Of a DNA stretch of 64,000 nucleotides, positions 7,419-15,199 are shown piece by piece. Made by a program: the position numbers and the translations under genes. The notes beneath the pieces were generated by a model. The model saw only the letters and a list, made by a program, of their open reading frames with translations. It searched no databases and was not told the origin of the DNA. Position 1 is the stretch's first letter; every line of letters begins with the position of its first letter. This DNA comes from CBDFNN01 sp965250215 (GTDB lineage: Bacteria > Bacteroidota > Rhodothermia > Rhodothermales > DATKEJ01), in assembly GCA_965250215.1 (NCBI GenBank), contig CBDFNN010000004.1:2356001-2420000 (forward strand), given 5' to 3'.

Positions 7419-9439
7419 GAGCGTTGCCTGCGCTCCTTCGCCTCATTAAGAAGATCGGGCATTCCGCTTAAGACCGACTCGAATTGCTTTTGGCCCAGTC
7501 TAAGATTCTGGAAGAAGGCATTGTCCAATGTCCCAGTCGATTCTCCAAGTGCAGTTTCAATAGCCTGGTTGATACCTATGCCTGTTTTAAGATTCTCCAA
7601 TATGGCAATGATCTTATCGAATCCGTAAGTGTCAGCGATGTAGCCAATGATCTTCGAAGAATGGTAATAGGAGAGGAGGACTTGGCCAGGGAAACTAGGC
7701 CTCGTAAATCCTTGATCGAGCTTGGCTAGATGTAGCAATTTATCTTGTTCGAGTGCCGAGTAAAGTTCGAGGTCCATCTCGCGTCCCCATGCTGGCTTTG
7801 CTCGTCGCTCTTCGTAGACAGAAAGTCCCTCCGTGAACCATCTGGGAACGCGATGATCCGACACACCGATTGCCATGGTATGCGCAATCTCGTGCCACAA
7901 GGTTCTGGCCCAATTGTAGGCCTGGCCTGCCCTCGCTTCCGGTGTTTGAATCGCAACGACGTCGCCAAAACTGACACCGAGTAGTCCAAGATGAGGTACT
8001 CCGGCGATTCTGACACCGAAATCACCTTCGTCATTATAGGCTTCGATTAGAATCTTGCCTGTGGGCCGGTAGGGGTATCTGGCGCTGAGAGAATCATAGC
8101 AGAGTTCTGCCATTTCGAGAATTTGTTGCCCCAAAATATCTTGCTCCGACCCATGGATGAGGAGAGTGAAGTTTTCACTGTCCAAGTATCCAAAATCCTC
8201 GTACTCATCTAGTAAGGTCAGAGAATTTCCGACAAACAAGTTGAAGGAGTCTTTATCAAATGCAATATCCAAATTCTGTCTCGCCTCTTCAGTCTTGCCG
8301 AGTCTTAGAAGACCGGTGCCCAAGGCAGCGTAGGCGGGCCAATTGTCCCGATCGACTTGTGTGGCTTTGCGTGCAAAGTCGACGGCGTCTTCATATCGAA
8401 ATCGATGACCGGCATTTTTAGACATTGTTAAATAGAAATCTCCGGGACTCGAATTCAGTGCTGTGACTTGCTGGATTACCTGATCTCGATCTGTAAATTT
8501 CTCCTGTAGATGAAACACGGATGCCTTGTGAGCCAAGGATTGAGTCGATGATGGATTAATCGACAGTGCTCTGTCCATGAGTTCAAGAGCATCGGCATAC
8601 TGACTATCTAATATCCGAAGGCCCGCCAGAATATTGAGAGCAGCAACGCTGTTTGGGTTACTCGCTAAGGCATCTTGAGCGATTGCCTCTTGCGCAGCAA
8701 AGCCTTTGCCGGCCTGAGCGAACTCGACGAGTATTTCTGCATTGCTTCCGTTTATCGCAACCGCCTCTCCAAGCGTTCGCTGGGCCTCTTCGATGTTATA
8801 TTTCTCGCGAAACAGCCGACCCCACCAAAGTAAATTTTGTGTGTCTTTCGGATCTATCCGATAGGCTGTATTGAAGGCTGCATTCGCATCGTGAAATTGA
8901 CCCAGATGAGCACAGGCCTGGCCTGCGATTCTTAGATCACGACTTGTTCGGAAATCTCCGTTTTTGTAAGCTCGATATATCACGGCATAAGCATTGAAGG
9001 CTTGGCGCCTCTGGCCTCTATCTTCGAGAAGCTCACCAATGGACAAGACATTTCTCCAATAGGTGTTGTCTGCCTCAGCCGACTTTATATATGCTTGTTC
9101 AGCTTCTTGCCACCGTCCTTTTACAGATAGTAGTCTGCCATGCATGTGGTGCAGGTAGGCATTGTTTGGATTGGCGGCAATACGCGAGGCAGCTTCCTGA
9201 ATACCTTCATCATATTCACCGGTATTCAAATAGCTTTCGAAATAGCCTTCGACAATTTCAGGACTGGTCGCAAGTGAATCGGAGAGGAGGGAAGCTAAAG
9301 CTGAACGAGCTTGAAGGTAGTCGCCGCTGTTCAGGGCTTCGATTGCAGTAAGTGAATCAGTCTCTTGTGCACACCCGGTACTAGGCCATATTAAAAGCCA
9401 AACGACAAGAACGTAAAGGGGTAAAAAAGGCCTTCGCAT
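7379..9439 (-). CDS. secreted TPR protein with MA-type metallopeptidase domain
   Basis: The 686 residues start with a signal peptide ending near a Cys (LLIWPSTGCAQ), possibly a lipoprotein. TPR repeats follow to about residue 390. The C-terminal third has a gluzincin domain of the peptidase MA-like type, with the zinc motif LWHEIAHTMAIG near residue 515 and a downstream WFTEGLSVYEE that provides the third ligand. Such proteins normally carry more TPRs after the peptidase domain; here the frame stops at 7379, immediately after a CCCTTTT heptamer. It is the most upstream gene of the Bat-type operon seen here. The peptidase assignment rests on HEXXH and the downstream Glu. Confidence 0.8.
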   Translation of the reverse strand: MRRPFLPLYVLVVWLLIWPSTGCAQETDSLTAIEALNSGDYLQARSALASLLSDSLATSPEIVEGYFESYLNTGEYDEGIQEAASRIAANPNNAYLHHMHGRLLSVKGRWQEAEQAYIKSAEADNTYWRNVLSIGELLEDRGQRRQAFNAYAVIYRAYKNGDFRTSRDLRIAGQACAHLGQFHDANAAFNTAYRIDPKDTQNLLWWGRLFREKYNIEEAQRTLGEAVAINGSNAEILVEFAQAGKGFAAQEAIAQDALASNPNSVAALNILAGLRILDSQYADALELMDRALSINPSSTQSLAHKASVFHLQEKFTDRDQVIQQVTALNSSPGDFYLTMSKNAGHRFRYEDAVDFARKATQVDRDNWPAYAALGTGLLRLGKTEEARQNLDIAFDKDSFNLFVGNSLTLLDEYEDFGYLDSENFTLLIHGSEQDILGQQILEMAELCYDSLSARYPYRPTGKILIEAYNDEGDFGVRIAGVPHLGLLGVSFGDVVAIQTPEARAGQAYNWARTLWHEIAHTMAIGVSDHRVPRWFTEGLSVYEERRAKPAWGREMDLELYSALEQDKLLHLAKLDQGFTRPSFPGQVLLSYYHSSKIIGYIADTYGFDKIIAILENLKTGIGINQAIETALGESTGTLDNAFFQNLRLGQKQFESVLSGMPDLLNEAKERRQRSWRNLARQLTIPF
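7382..7388 (-). other. candidate -1 ribosomal slippage site C CCT TTT
   Basis: On the minus strand the bases read CCCTTTT immediately before the TGA stop of the peptidase-TPR frame. In the zero frame this is C CCT TTT, a canonical X XXY YYZ slippery heptamer. A -1 slip moves reading into the downstream TPR frame, giving a continuous protein of roughly 870 residues. A homopolymer sequencing error or a true frameshift mutation would look the same. Confidence 0.4.
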
Positions 9440-9528
9440 ACATCCGACGGGTTATATATGGAAGACGTATGAAGAAAAGAAAAGTTTGGTTTCTTGGTGA
9501 TCGGAAGATGCAATTGGACAAATTGGGG

Positions 9529-9587
9529 GCTGAGAGGCTGAGGGGATGAGAAGTGTGGAGTGTGGAGTGGGGTGTGAGGTGAGAAGA
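9529..9587. repeat. degenerate 7-bp tandem repeat (GGAGTGT type), left part
   Basis: Units in register include gctgaga, ggctgag, gggatga, gaagtgt, ggagtgt, ggagtgg, ggtgtga, ggtgaga. The array is interrupted by the IS256-family element, and its last eight bases (TGAGAAGA, 9580-9587) are the target duplication. Confidence 0.8.
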
Positions 9588-9634
9588 GGGTGTATTATCC
9601 GATCCTGAAATAGCTTGACACAATATATCGAGCT

Positions 9635-10006
9635 ATGAGCATATTAGATAAACCTCACCCGAGTACGATTAGATATTCGATTGCCTTCAAACGGAAGGTG
9701 GTCTCTGAGATTGAAAATGGTACCTTCAAGTCTCTGAATGACGTCACCCGTTCTTATGGAATGAGTTTGACAACTGTTCGGCGTTGGATCGAGCGCTTCG
9801 GCAAGTATGATTCCACTCACGTAAGACTTAGAGTTGAGATGAAGGACGAAAAGGATAAAATCAGGGAGCAGGAGAAGCGTATTAAAGAACTGGAATCAGC
9901 TCTTGCTAATTCTCACCTTGAGGTGGTAATGCTGAGGGCTAGGATGCAGTATCATGGTCTGAAGCCTCAGAAAGATGTCAAAAAAAAGAGTGGTTCGAAG
10001 TCATGA
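9635..10006 (+). CDS. IS3-family OrfA
   Basis: A 123-residue protein with an N-terminal helix-turn-helix (FKRKVVSEIENGTFKSLNDV, then YGMSLTTVRRWIERFG) and a C-terminal Leu/charged coiled coil (EQEKRIKELESALANSHLEV). This is the usual OrfA layout, for DNA-end binding and multimerisation. The TGA stop overlaps the OrfB ATG in an ATGA arrangement, and an A-rich slippery stretch precedes the end. Confidence 0.93.
   Translation: MSILDKPHPSTIRYSIAFKRKVVSEIENGTFKSLNDVTRSYGMSLTTVRRWIERFGKYDSTHVRLRVEMKDEKDKIREQEKRIKELESALANSHLEVVMLRARMQYHGLKPQKDVKKKSGSKS
9982..9988 (+). other. IS3 -1 frameshift signal A AAA AAG
   Basis: An A8G run at 9980-9988 places the heptamer A AAA AAG in the OrfA frame. The OrfB frame is -1 and open across this point. 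This is the standard IS3-family signal that yields the OrfAB fusion transposase. Confidence 0.75.
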
Positions 10007-10827
10007 CTTTAGCTTGTTCAACAAGTAGCATTCGTGCAATGAGCGCGTATGCCGGAGTCAGTCGCCAGGGGTATTACGATCATCTACGTCGTAAGAAAGC
10101 TAAGGAGCAAGATGAAGGACGCATATTGGCTCTTGTAGACCACTATCGTTCTCTGCTTGCTCGGTCAGGAGTTCGCAAGGTCTACGACGAGATTAAGCAT
10201 CTCATTCCTGTTGGTAGAGATGCCTTATACGAATTGCTTGGACGCACAGGCCGTTTGATTGAGCCCAGAAGACGTGGAGTGCGGACGACGAACTCTTATC
10301 ACCACTATAGAAAGCACAAGAATCTGATTAAAGGAAAATCACCTGAGAGGCGAGACGAGGTGCTGGTATCTGACATTACCTATTTGCGACTGAAGTCAGG
10401 CGACCACTGCTACGCTTCTCTAATAACAGACCTCTACAGTCGCGCTATAGTCGGTTACCATGTGGCTCCTTCCTTGGCTGCGAAAGGACCTATTAGCGCC
10501 CTAAAGATGGCTATGGATCAGATGAAGAGAATCAAGGGATGCGTACACCACAGCGATCGAGGTATACAATATTGCTGCGAAGCCTACACAAGATTGCTGA
10601 AGAAAAACGAGATGAAGATCAGCATGACCGAAGAGAACCACTGCTACGAGAACGCCGTGGCCGAGCGGGTCAATGGCATACTTAAAAACGAGTTCTACAT
10701 GGACCTACCCTTTGAATCAGTTCAAGAGGCAACGAGAGCCTTGAGAGAGTCCATTTGGCTTTACAACACGAAAAGAAAACACTATTCACTGGGGCTGAAA
10801 ACGCCAGCACAAGTACATCTAAACTAA
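10003..10827 (+). CDS. IS3-family OrfB transposase (DDE integrase core)
   Basis: The 274 residues show an HTH_21-like N-terminal segment (RSLLARSGVRKVYDEI) followed by an rve integrase core. The catalytic triad is visible as D in VLVSDITYL, D in VHHSDRGIQY, and E in NAVAERVNGILKNE with the K/R downstream. Full length and without stops, so it should be active, most likely as an OrfAB fusion made by -1 frameshifting. Confidence 0.95.
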   Translation: MTLACSTSSIRAMSAYAGVSRQGYYDHLRRKKAKEQDEGRILALVDHYRSLLARSGVRKVYDEIKHLIPVGRDALYELLGRTGRLIEPRRRGVRTTNSYHHYRKHKNLIKGKSPERRDEVLVSDITYLRLKSGDHCYASLITDLYSRAIVGYHVAPSLAAKGPISALKMAMDQMKRIKGCVHHSDRGIQYCCEAYTRLLKKNEMKISMTEENHCYENAVAERVNGILKNEFYMDLPFESVQEATRALRESIWLYNTKRKHYSLGLKTPAQVHLN

Positions 10828-10877
10828 ACCAACAACCTGTCAACTATTTTAGGACGGGACATATTGCATTAAGTGTG

Positions 10878-12122
10878 TCAATCTCCTAGTTCAGGTTTGA
10901 GTTGGGTTTCAAATCTGATATAGAATTGAGCTAGTGCACTTTTCCAGTTGTATATCGGCCGTGTCCATTTGGCCGTAATCTTCTCTTGTGCAAGGTAGAG
11001 AAGTTTCATCAAGGCCGTGTCGCTCACAAAGGCACCCTTTGTCTTGGTGACCTTCCTCAGTTGACGATGGAAGCTCTCTACGGTATTCGTTGTGTAGATG
11101 ACTTTCCGAATTTCTCTGGTATAGCTAAAGTAGACTGTGAGTCGCTCCCAGTTTCTCCTCCACGAAGAGATAACCATGGGATATTTCTTTCCCCATCTTT
11201 GGTCCAGTTTTTCCAGATTCAGAGCTGCAGCTTCAAGTGTATCTGCTTTGTAAACCATCTTCAAGTCCTTCATGAACTCTCGCTGATCTTTCCAGGGTAT
11301 GAACTTGAGGCTATTGCGAATCTGATGCACAATGCATAGTTGAACTTCAGTACCGACAAAGGTCGATTCAATCGCGTCTGCAAAGCCTGTCAGGTTGTCA
11401 ATACAGGCAATGAGCACCTGTTCGACACCGCGGTTCTGTAAGTCTGTCAGCACGTGGAGCCAGAATGAAGCACTCTCATTCTCGGTCATGTACATGCCCA
11501 GGAGCTCCTTCTGCCCCTCCAGATCGACCCCTATAACACAGTGCACAGCCTTGGTCGTTACCTTGCCTTCTTGCCGAATCTTGTAGTGTATGGCGTCGAG
11601 CCAAAGGACACAATACGTAGACTCTAGAGGACGCGAGCTCCATTCTTGGACTAGGGGTAACACCTTGTCTGTGATCCGGCTTATCGTGGCCGTAGAGATG
11701 TGCGTTCCATAGAGCTCACTCAGCATGTCGCTTATGTCCTGATAGCTAGAACCGCGCGCATAAAGATGAATGATTTTCTCCTCAATATCAGCTCCAAGGA
11801 CTCGCTCTCTCTTGGGTACCAAAACGGGCTCAAAGGAGGCATCCCGGTCTCTTGGGGTCCGAATATCGACCTCACCAATGGAGGTCTTAACGCGCTTGCT
11901 TCCCTTACCATTGCGCCTGTTCCTGGTAGGCTTCTCAGAAAGATGAGCGTCCATCTCGGCGTCCATTGAGGTCTCGAGAAAGTTCTTCATCAAGGAGGTA
12001 AAGGCTCCGTCGGGACCTAACAGACCCGCTCCGCCTACCATCTTCCGATAGGCATCCTTCTTGAAAGCCTCGAAATCAAACTCCGGAGATGAAGGATCGA
12101 GTTTATCGTTTTTCTCTTCCAT
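10878..12122 (-). CDS. IS256-family transposase, copy 1
   Basis: A 414-residue mutator-type transposase. The DDE residues are visible in LWLDAIHYK, CIDNLTGFADAIE and TNTVESFHRQLRKVTKTKG, the last being the IS256 signature. It fills most of the element. The only difference I see from copy 2 is Asp versus Tyr in GA(D/Y)IEEKI, caused by one base at 11789. The Asp form is probably ancestral, since an acidic residue is usual in a charged helix, but this is inference. Confidence 0.97.
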   Translation of the reverse strand: MEEKNDKLDPSSPEFDFEAFKKDAYRKMVGGAGLLGPDGAFTSLMKNFLETSMDAEMDAHLSEKPTRNRRNGKGSKRVKTSIGEVDIRTPRDRDASFEPVLVPKRERVLGADIEEKIIHLYARGSSYQDISDMLSELYGTHISTATISRITDKVLPLVQEWSSRPLESTYCVLWLDAIHYKIRQEGKVTTKAVHCVIGVDLEGQKELLGMYMTENESASFWLHVLTDLQNRGVEQVLIACIDNLTGFADAIESTFVGTEVQLCIVHQIRNSLKFIPWKDQREFMKDLKMVYKADTLEAAALNLEKLDQRWGKKYPMVISSWRRNWERLTVYFSYTREIRKVIYTTNTVESFHRQLRKVTKTKGAFVSDTALMKLLYLAQEKITAKWTRPIYNWKSALAQFYIRFETQLKPELGD

Positions 12123-12180
12123 TGTATATCCAAGTTAAAAGTTATAATAATTAACTTGACACACTTAATTGAACACCCTC

Positions 12181-12250
12181 TGAGAAGAGTGACGATCTAC
12201 ACTCCCCACCACCACTTTTCACGCCTAACTTCTCAATCCTCACTTCCCTA
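12181..12250. repeat. degenerate 7-bp tandem repeat, right part of the split array
   Basis: After the TGAGAAGA duplication the pyrimidine-rich strand continues with units such as cttctca, atcctca, cttccct in 7-bp phase. It ends at the stop of the SRPBCC gene. Confidence 0.65.
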
Positions 12251-12706
12251 TGCTAAACCCTGGAGGTACTGATCGAATGCTTCGAATCCTTTGCCCCATC
12301 CTTGCAACACGCCCATTTCTTCCTGCTGCTTGCGATGCTCTTCAGTCTCGTGGATTATGCTGAAGGTGAATTTCGTTTTATCGCCCATGTCTTCGAATTC
12401 GGCGACTAGGACTAGGTTTGTGCTCATGGGAGGAAATTGAGCAGAACAGACGACCTTCTCCTGATCGATGATTTCTTGGTATACGCCATAGAAGTTAAAT
12501 GCGGGCCCTCCTCCAGGCATGGTCATTTCGAAGCTCCACTTTCCGCCGACCTTGAATTCAAGTTCTTTTACAGTTGTATTTCCTGGTCCCCCATACCAGC
12601 CCTCGATGTGATCAGCTTGTGTCCATGCATCCCAAGCCAGGGCTCTAGGAGCTGATAATATTTTCTCAACAGTGAGCGTTCGGTTTGCGGCAGAGTCTTG
12701 AGTCAT
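12248..12706 (-). CDS. SRPBCC (AHSA1-like) protein
   Basis: The 152 residues match the START/Bet v1-like AHSA1 family: VEKILSAPRALAWDAWTQADHIEGWYGGPG at the start, an inner GGKWSFEMTMPGG hairpin, and a C-terminal helix with GWGKGFEAFDQYL. It presumably binds a small hydrophobic ligand in the cytoplasm. It starts 1 bp after the ArsR-family regulator stop; ArsR-SRPBCC pairs of this kind are common. Expression is probably controlled by that regulator through the two palindromes upstream. Confidence 0.93.
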   Translation of the reverse strand: MTQDSAANRTLTVEKILSAPRALAWDAWTQADHIEGWYGGPGNTTVKELEFKVGGKWSFEMTMPGGGPAFNFYGVYQEIIDQEKVVCSAQFPPMSTNLVLVAEFEDMGDKTKFTFSIIHETEEHRKQQEEMGVLQGWGKGFEAFDQYLQGLA

Positions 12707-12707
12707 T

Positions 12708-13028
12708 TTATTTTCGTTTAGCGTGTAGCTCGGTTATGTATTTGTCAAAAGAGTCTAGATTGCTGTCCCAAAGCCAGCGATACTGGTTTACCCAGTCAGC
12801 TACTTCGCTTAGCTCCGAAGGCTTGATGCTGCAATGTCGTTCACGACCCTTCTTTTCAATGGTCACCACTCCACATTCCTCTAGAATCTTGATGTGCTTC
12901 GAGATTCCTGGTCGACTTATGTCGAAGTTGGCCGCGATTGCATTGAGTTTCAAGGATTCCTTGGAAAGGAGTCCAATGATGTCTCGGCGGACTGGATCGG
13001 CAATAGCTTGGAATACGTCTCGGCGCAT
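12708..13028 (-). CDS. ArsR-family HTH transcriptional regulator
   Basis: A 106-residue winged-helix protein beginning RRDVFQAIADPVRRDIIGLL, with recognition helix region NFDISRPGISKHIKILEECG and wing VVTIEKKGRERHCSIKP. It lacks the CxC metal site of classic arsenic sensors, so it belongs to the group paired with SRPBCC proteins. It starts 8 bp downstream of the nearest of two palindromes, which suggests autorepression of the two-gene operon. Confidence 0.93.
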   Translation of the reverse strand: MRRDVFQAIADPVRRDIIGLLSKESLKLNAIAANFDISRPGISKHIKILEECGVVTIEKKGRERHCSIKPSELSEVADWVNQYRWLWDSNLDSFDKYITELHAKRK

Positions 13029-13035
13029 GGAATGG

Positions 13036-13077
13036 GTAACTGATTGGTTACGAGTATAAGGGTAACGGATCGGTTAC
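13036..13077 (-). promoter_or_regulatory. tandem palindromic operator for the ArsR/SRPBCC operon
   Basis: Two copies of GTAAC-N6-GTTAC lie at 13036-13051 and 13062-13077, 26 bp apart centre to centre. Spacers are TGATTG and GGATCG. Their position directly upstream of the regulator ATG suits a dimeric winged-helix repressor binding two sites. Confidence 0.75.
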
Positions 13078-13086
13078 GCAAATAAT

Positions 13087-13171
13087 GGTTTGTGGTTATT
13101 GGTTATTGGTTAGTGGTTCGTTGTTTCTGGTTTTTGGGCCTTGGCGAAGTTTCGCATTTGTTATCTTGGAG
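13087..13171 (+). repeat. heptamer/GCTTCGCAT repeat element, copy 1, with promoter-like box
   Basis: A GGTTNNT array in 7-bp phase (ggttatt, ggttatt, ggttagt, ggttcgt) ends in GGTTTTTGG and is followed by a conserved tail CGAAGTTTCGCATTTGTTATCTTGG. The tail contains TATCTTG at 13162-13168, close to the Bacteroidota -7 consensus TAnnTTTG, about 35 bp before the asparaginase ATG. The array plus tail recurs at 14137, 15034 and 17499. Confidence 0.65.
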
Positions 13172-13202
13172 GGAGACGGAAATTGAATCTTGACAAACAA
13201 AA

Positions 13203-14135
13203 ATGGCGAACTATTCTATTGCGATACATGGTGGGGCTGGGACCCTAGTAAAGGGGATGATGACGAAGTCTTTAGAGGCAGGCTACTTAGCCGCCTTGAA
13301 GGAAGCGCGTGATATTGGGTACTCGATTCTTGAAGGAGGAGGTCGGGCTATTGATGCCGTCGAGGACTCAGTAAGGTCCTTGGAAGACTCGCCATTGTTT
13401 AATGCAGGGAGGGGTAGTGTATTCGCAGCCGATGGCTCCCATGAGATGGATGCCTCCATAATGAATGGATCGGATCTCGACGCAGGCGCCGTTTCATTGG
13501 TTACCGGAATTCGAAATCCGATTTCTCTAGCTCGTCTTGTAATGGACAAGAGCGAGCATATTTTTCTTGCAGGTGAAGGCGCGCATAATTTCGGCGATCT
13601 TCACGGATGTCAGCGTGAAGACCAACACTATTTCTATGATGATCTTCGCTATAAACAATGGCAGGAGATAAAGGGTAGCGATTCCTTTCAACTTGATCAT
13701 TCGCTTTCTAAAGAATCGAAATTTGGTACAGTCGGGGCGGTGGCCTGTGATCAAAATGGGGATCTAGCGGCGGCTACGTCGACTGGCGGAATGACTAATA
13801 AGAAGTTCGGACGGGTAGGGGACAGTCCCATGATTGGTGCTGGGACCTACGCTAACAACAAGACCTGTGCTGTCTCATGCACCGGAAGTGGTGAGTATTT
13901 TATTCGAGGTGTGGTCGCCTATGACGTCTCGTGCTTGATGGAGTATAGAGGCTTGAGTCTTGAGGATGCTGCTCGGGTAGTCGTCGAGGAAAGACTAGTG
14001 GGTATTGGGGGAGACGGTGGATTGATCGCCGTTGATGCGAAAGGGAATATCGCGATGCCCTTTAATACAGAAGGGATGTATCGTGGAGCCAGGTCGTTTG
14101 AAGGATTAGATGAGATTGCTATTTACGGGAACTAA
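13203..14135 (+). CDS. isoaspartyl peptidase / L-asparaginase (Ntn hydrolase)
   Basis: The 310-residue protein opens with IAIHGGAGTL, the N-terminal signature of plant-type asparaginases. It contains the self-cleavage site KFGTVGAVA, with Thr near residue 176 as the expected N-terminal nucleophile of the beta chain, then TSTGGMTNKKFGRVGDSP and GAGTYANN for substrate binding. These enzymes hydrolyse beta-aspartyl dipeptides, including beta-Asp-Arg released from cyanophycin. The synthetase and cyanophycinase genes are 28 kb away in this window, which makes that role plausible. A degraded copy of its 5' end lies at 17595. Expression probably starts from the repeat-borne promoter upstream. Confidence 0.93.
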   Translation: MANYSIAIHGGAGTLVKGMMTKSLEAGYLAALKEARDIGYSILEGGGRAIDAVEDSVRSLEDSPLFNAGRGSVFAADGSHEMDASIMNGSDLDAGAVSLVTGIRNPISLARLVMDKSEHIFLAGEGAHNFGDLHGCQREDQHYFYDDLRYKQWQEIKGSDSFQLDHSLSKESKFGTVGAVACDQNGDLAAATSTGGMTNKKFGRVGDSPMIGAGTYANNKTCAVSCTGSGEYFIRGVVAYDVSCLMEYRGLSLEDAARVVVEERLVGIGGDGGLIAVDAKGNIAMPFNTEGMYRGARSFEGLDEIAIYGN

Positions 14136-14136
14136 C

Positions 14137-14202
14137 GGTTAGTGGTTTTTGGTTTTTGGTTTGTGGACTTGGACGGAGCTTCGCATGTGCAATTATATTG
14201 AG
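14137..14202 (+). repeat. heptamer/GCTTCGCAT repeat element, copy 2
   Basis: ggttagt, ggttttt, ggttttt, ggtttgt in 7-bp phase, then GGACTTGGACGGAGCTTCGC and a TATATTG box. It begins 1 bp after the asparaginase stop codon. Confidence 0.75.
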
Positions 14203-14216
14203 CAAGGCAAATGAGA

Positions 14217-14319
14217 TTAGCTGTGTTCCTCTATGGCTCGAAATGCGTCCCCAATGGCTGCGCAGTAGTCGTTATCTAGAAATGGGTCCGAAGGATTACG
14301 GCTCTGTGGAATCGAATCT
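14217..14319 (-). pseudogene. 3' remnant of a spermidine-dehydrogenase-like gene
   Basis: Read on the minus strand to a TAA at 14217, the frame ends CAAIGDAFRAIEEHS. The intact flavoprotein at 17733 ends QAAIEEAFRAVEELS. The DNA is also alike: GGCTCGAAATGC, then CAATGGCTGC, occur in both. Only the last 30 or so codons are traceable. It lies right after the asparaginase, as the intact flavoprotein tail lies after the asparaginase remnant, so this is the leftover of a tandem duplication. Confidence 0.75.
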
Positions 14320-14781
14320 CTAGTTGCGATTCATGAAAACGCCATATCCAGCCAGAATCAAGGTTGCCAAGAGTGCGATCATGATCCAAGGTGGGCCTTC
14401 TCCTCCGCTTCCACTTGCACTTTTGAATACGAGGACGCCACCGATCAAGAGAATGAACATGCCCACGCCGAGAGTCAGAATTCGCCTTTGGTCGGGGTTT
14501 GAATTTTTCTTGCTAAGTGACACTTCGGCGATTCTCTCTAGCTCTGAAAAGCGTGGGACAACATCATCGAACCAATTTTTAGATAATGAAGCCTTTAGGA
14601 TGTCTTCGGCATCTAGAGCAATGTCCTTTTGCCGACTTTCCGACAGTCGGACCAGCAGTACCTGTGCCTGCGACGCGTCCCGCTTGCAGTCCTTTCCGCT
14701 CAGCAAACGCATTGCTGTGATTAATTCAGTTGAATGGTCTTCTTGCTGTCCAGAGGACGGGACATGTACCGGAATCATCAT
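14320..14781 (-). CDS. small membrane protein of unknown function
   Basis: A 153-residue protein that I do not recognise. The N-terminal 90 residues are soluble and partly helical with two Cys. Two hydrophobic segments follow, ILTLGVGMFILLIGGVLVF and WIMIALLATLILAGYGVFM, separated by a short Gly/Ser loop (SASGSGGEG). The C-terminus MNRN would be cytoplasmic if the N-terminal domain is. Two ATGs (14781 and 14778) are possible starts. An overlapping frame on the other strand is of similar length but lacks membrane or domain character. Confidence 0.6.
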   Translation of the reverse strand: MMIPVHVPSSGQQEDHSTELITAMRLLSGKDCKRDASQAQVLLVRLSESRQKDIALDAEDILKASLSKNWFDDVVPRFSELERIAEVSLSKKNSNPDQRRILTLGVGMFILLIGGVLVFKSASGSGGEGPPWIMIALLATLILAGYGVFMNRN

Positions 14782-15033
14782 GAGATCTTACGCTGGTTAA
14801 TTTTGTTGTGTACGGAATCCGCGTTGCAATGTTGATTTGGAGGGTCCTGATTTTGGTGTAGGCAGAGACACTACACTGAAATCCGTGACGACCAGACAGC
14901 CGCGAGTTCAAAAGGATTTCGGTGGCGGGCTGCAACGAATCGTATCGTCTTGCAATTCCAGAGTTGGCGAAACCAAACGAGGGGCGGCAGGCCAAAGCAC
15001 ACCATAGGTGTTGAGAATCGCTTAGGCAACTAT

Positions 15034-15100
15034 TGGTTTGTGGTTTGTTGTCCGTGGTTTTTGGACATAAACGGAGCCTCGCATTTGCTACCATTGGAGA
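15034..15100 (+). repeat. heptamer/GCTTCGCAT repeat element, copy 3, in a 400-bp gene-poor gap
   Basis: ggtttgt, ggtttgt, tgtccgt, ggttttt in 7-bp phase, then GGACATAAACGGAGCCTCGC and TACCATTG at 15089-15096, one base off TAnnTTTG. It is closely similar to copy 4, and even the bases upstream (CTTAGG then TATTGG) match. Apart from this element I see nothing coding in 14782-15127. Confidence 0.75.
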
Positions 15101-15127
15101 GGTTTAATTTCACTTGAAAACAAGGAA

Positions 15128-15199
15128 ATGAGTCTCGTCGATATTACGGCAAAGCTTATCGAAAAGAGGATCTTGGAGCTAGCGCAAGGAGGTCAGTGA
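15128..15199 (+). CDS. possible 23-residue peptide or gene 5' remnant
   Basis: ATG at 15128 follows repeat copy 3 by about 30 bp, the same distance that separates copy 1 from the asparaginase start. The frame reads MSLVDITAKLIEKRILELAQ then GGQ and stops at TGA 15199. It is a tidy amphipathic helix. It may be the beginning of a lost gene that shared this promoter type rather than a functional peptide. It overlaps the 3' end of the methyltransferase-like gene by 7 bp. Confidence 0.3.
   Translation: MSLVDITAKLIEKRILELAQGGQ

Larger units (their letters stand above)
9596..10861 (+). mobile_element. IS3-family element nested in the IS256 copy
   Basis: The element is 1266 bp. The left end starts TATCCGATCCT, and the right end read inward starts TGTCCCGTCCT. 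The repeats continue as imperfect copies through AAATAG and TGACA. It is flanked by the 3-bp direct repeat TAT (9593-9595 and 10862-10864), normal for IS3. The insertion splits the IS256 left terminus five bases plus the target after its tip, so it happened after that IS256 copy arrived. Confidence 0.88.
9588..12180 (-). mobile_element. IS256-family element, copy 1, interrupted by an IS3 element
   Basis: The left end GGGTG is at 9588-9592 and the right end ACACCCTC finishes at 12180. Both are flanked by the 8-bp direct repeat TGAGAAGA (9580-9587 and 12181-12188). Removing the nested IS3 element and its 3-bp duplication leaves 1324 bp, exactly the length of copy 2 at 53100-54423. Terminal inverted repeats contain TTAAGTGTGTCAA at both ends. 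The transposase is intact and differs from copy 2 by one visible base. Confidence 0.92.

Noticed and set aside
10986..11969. Plus-strand frames inside the IS256 copies
   Set aside because: They are identical in both copies only because the transposase is; they show no coding features of their own.
14324..14800. Plus-strand frame of about 158 residues opposite the small membrane protein
   Set aside because: It is rich in Ser/Cys/Arg with no domain or helix pattern, while the minus frame has two clean membrane helices.
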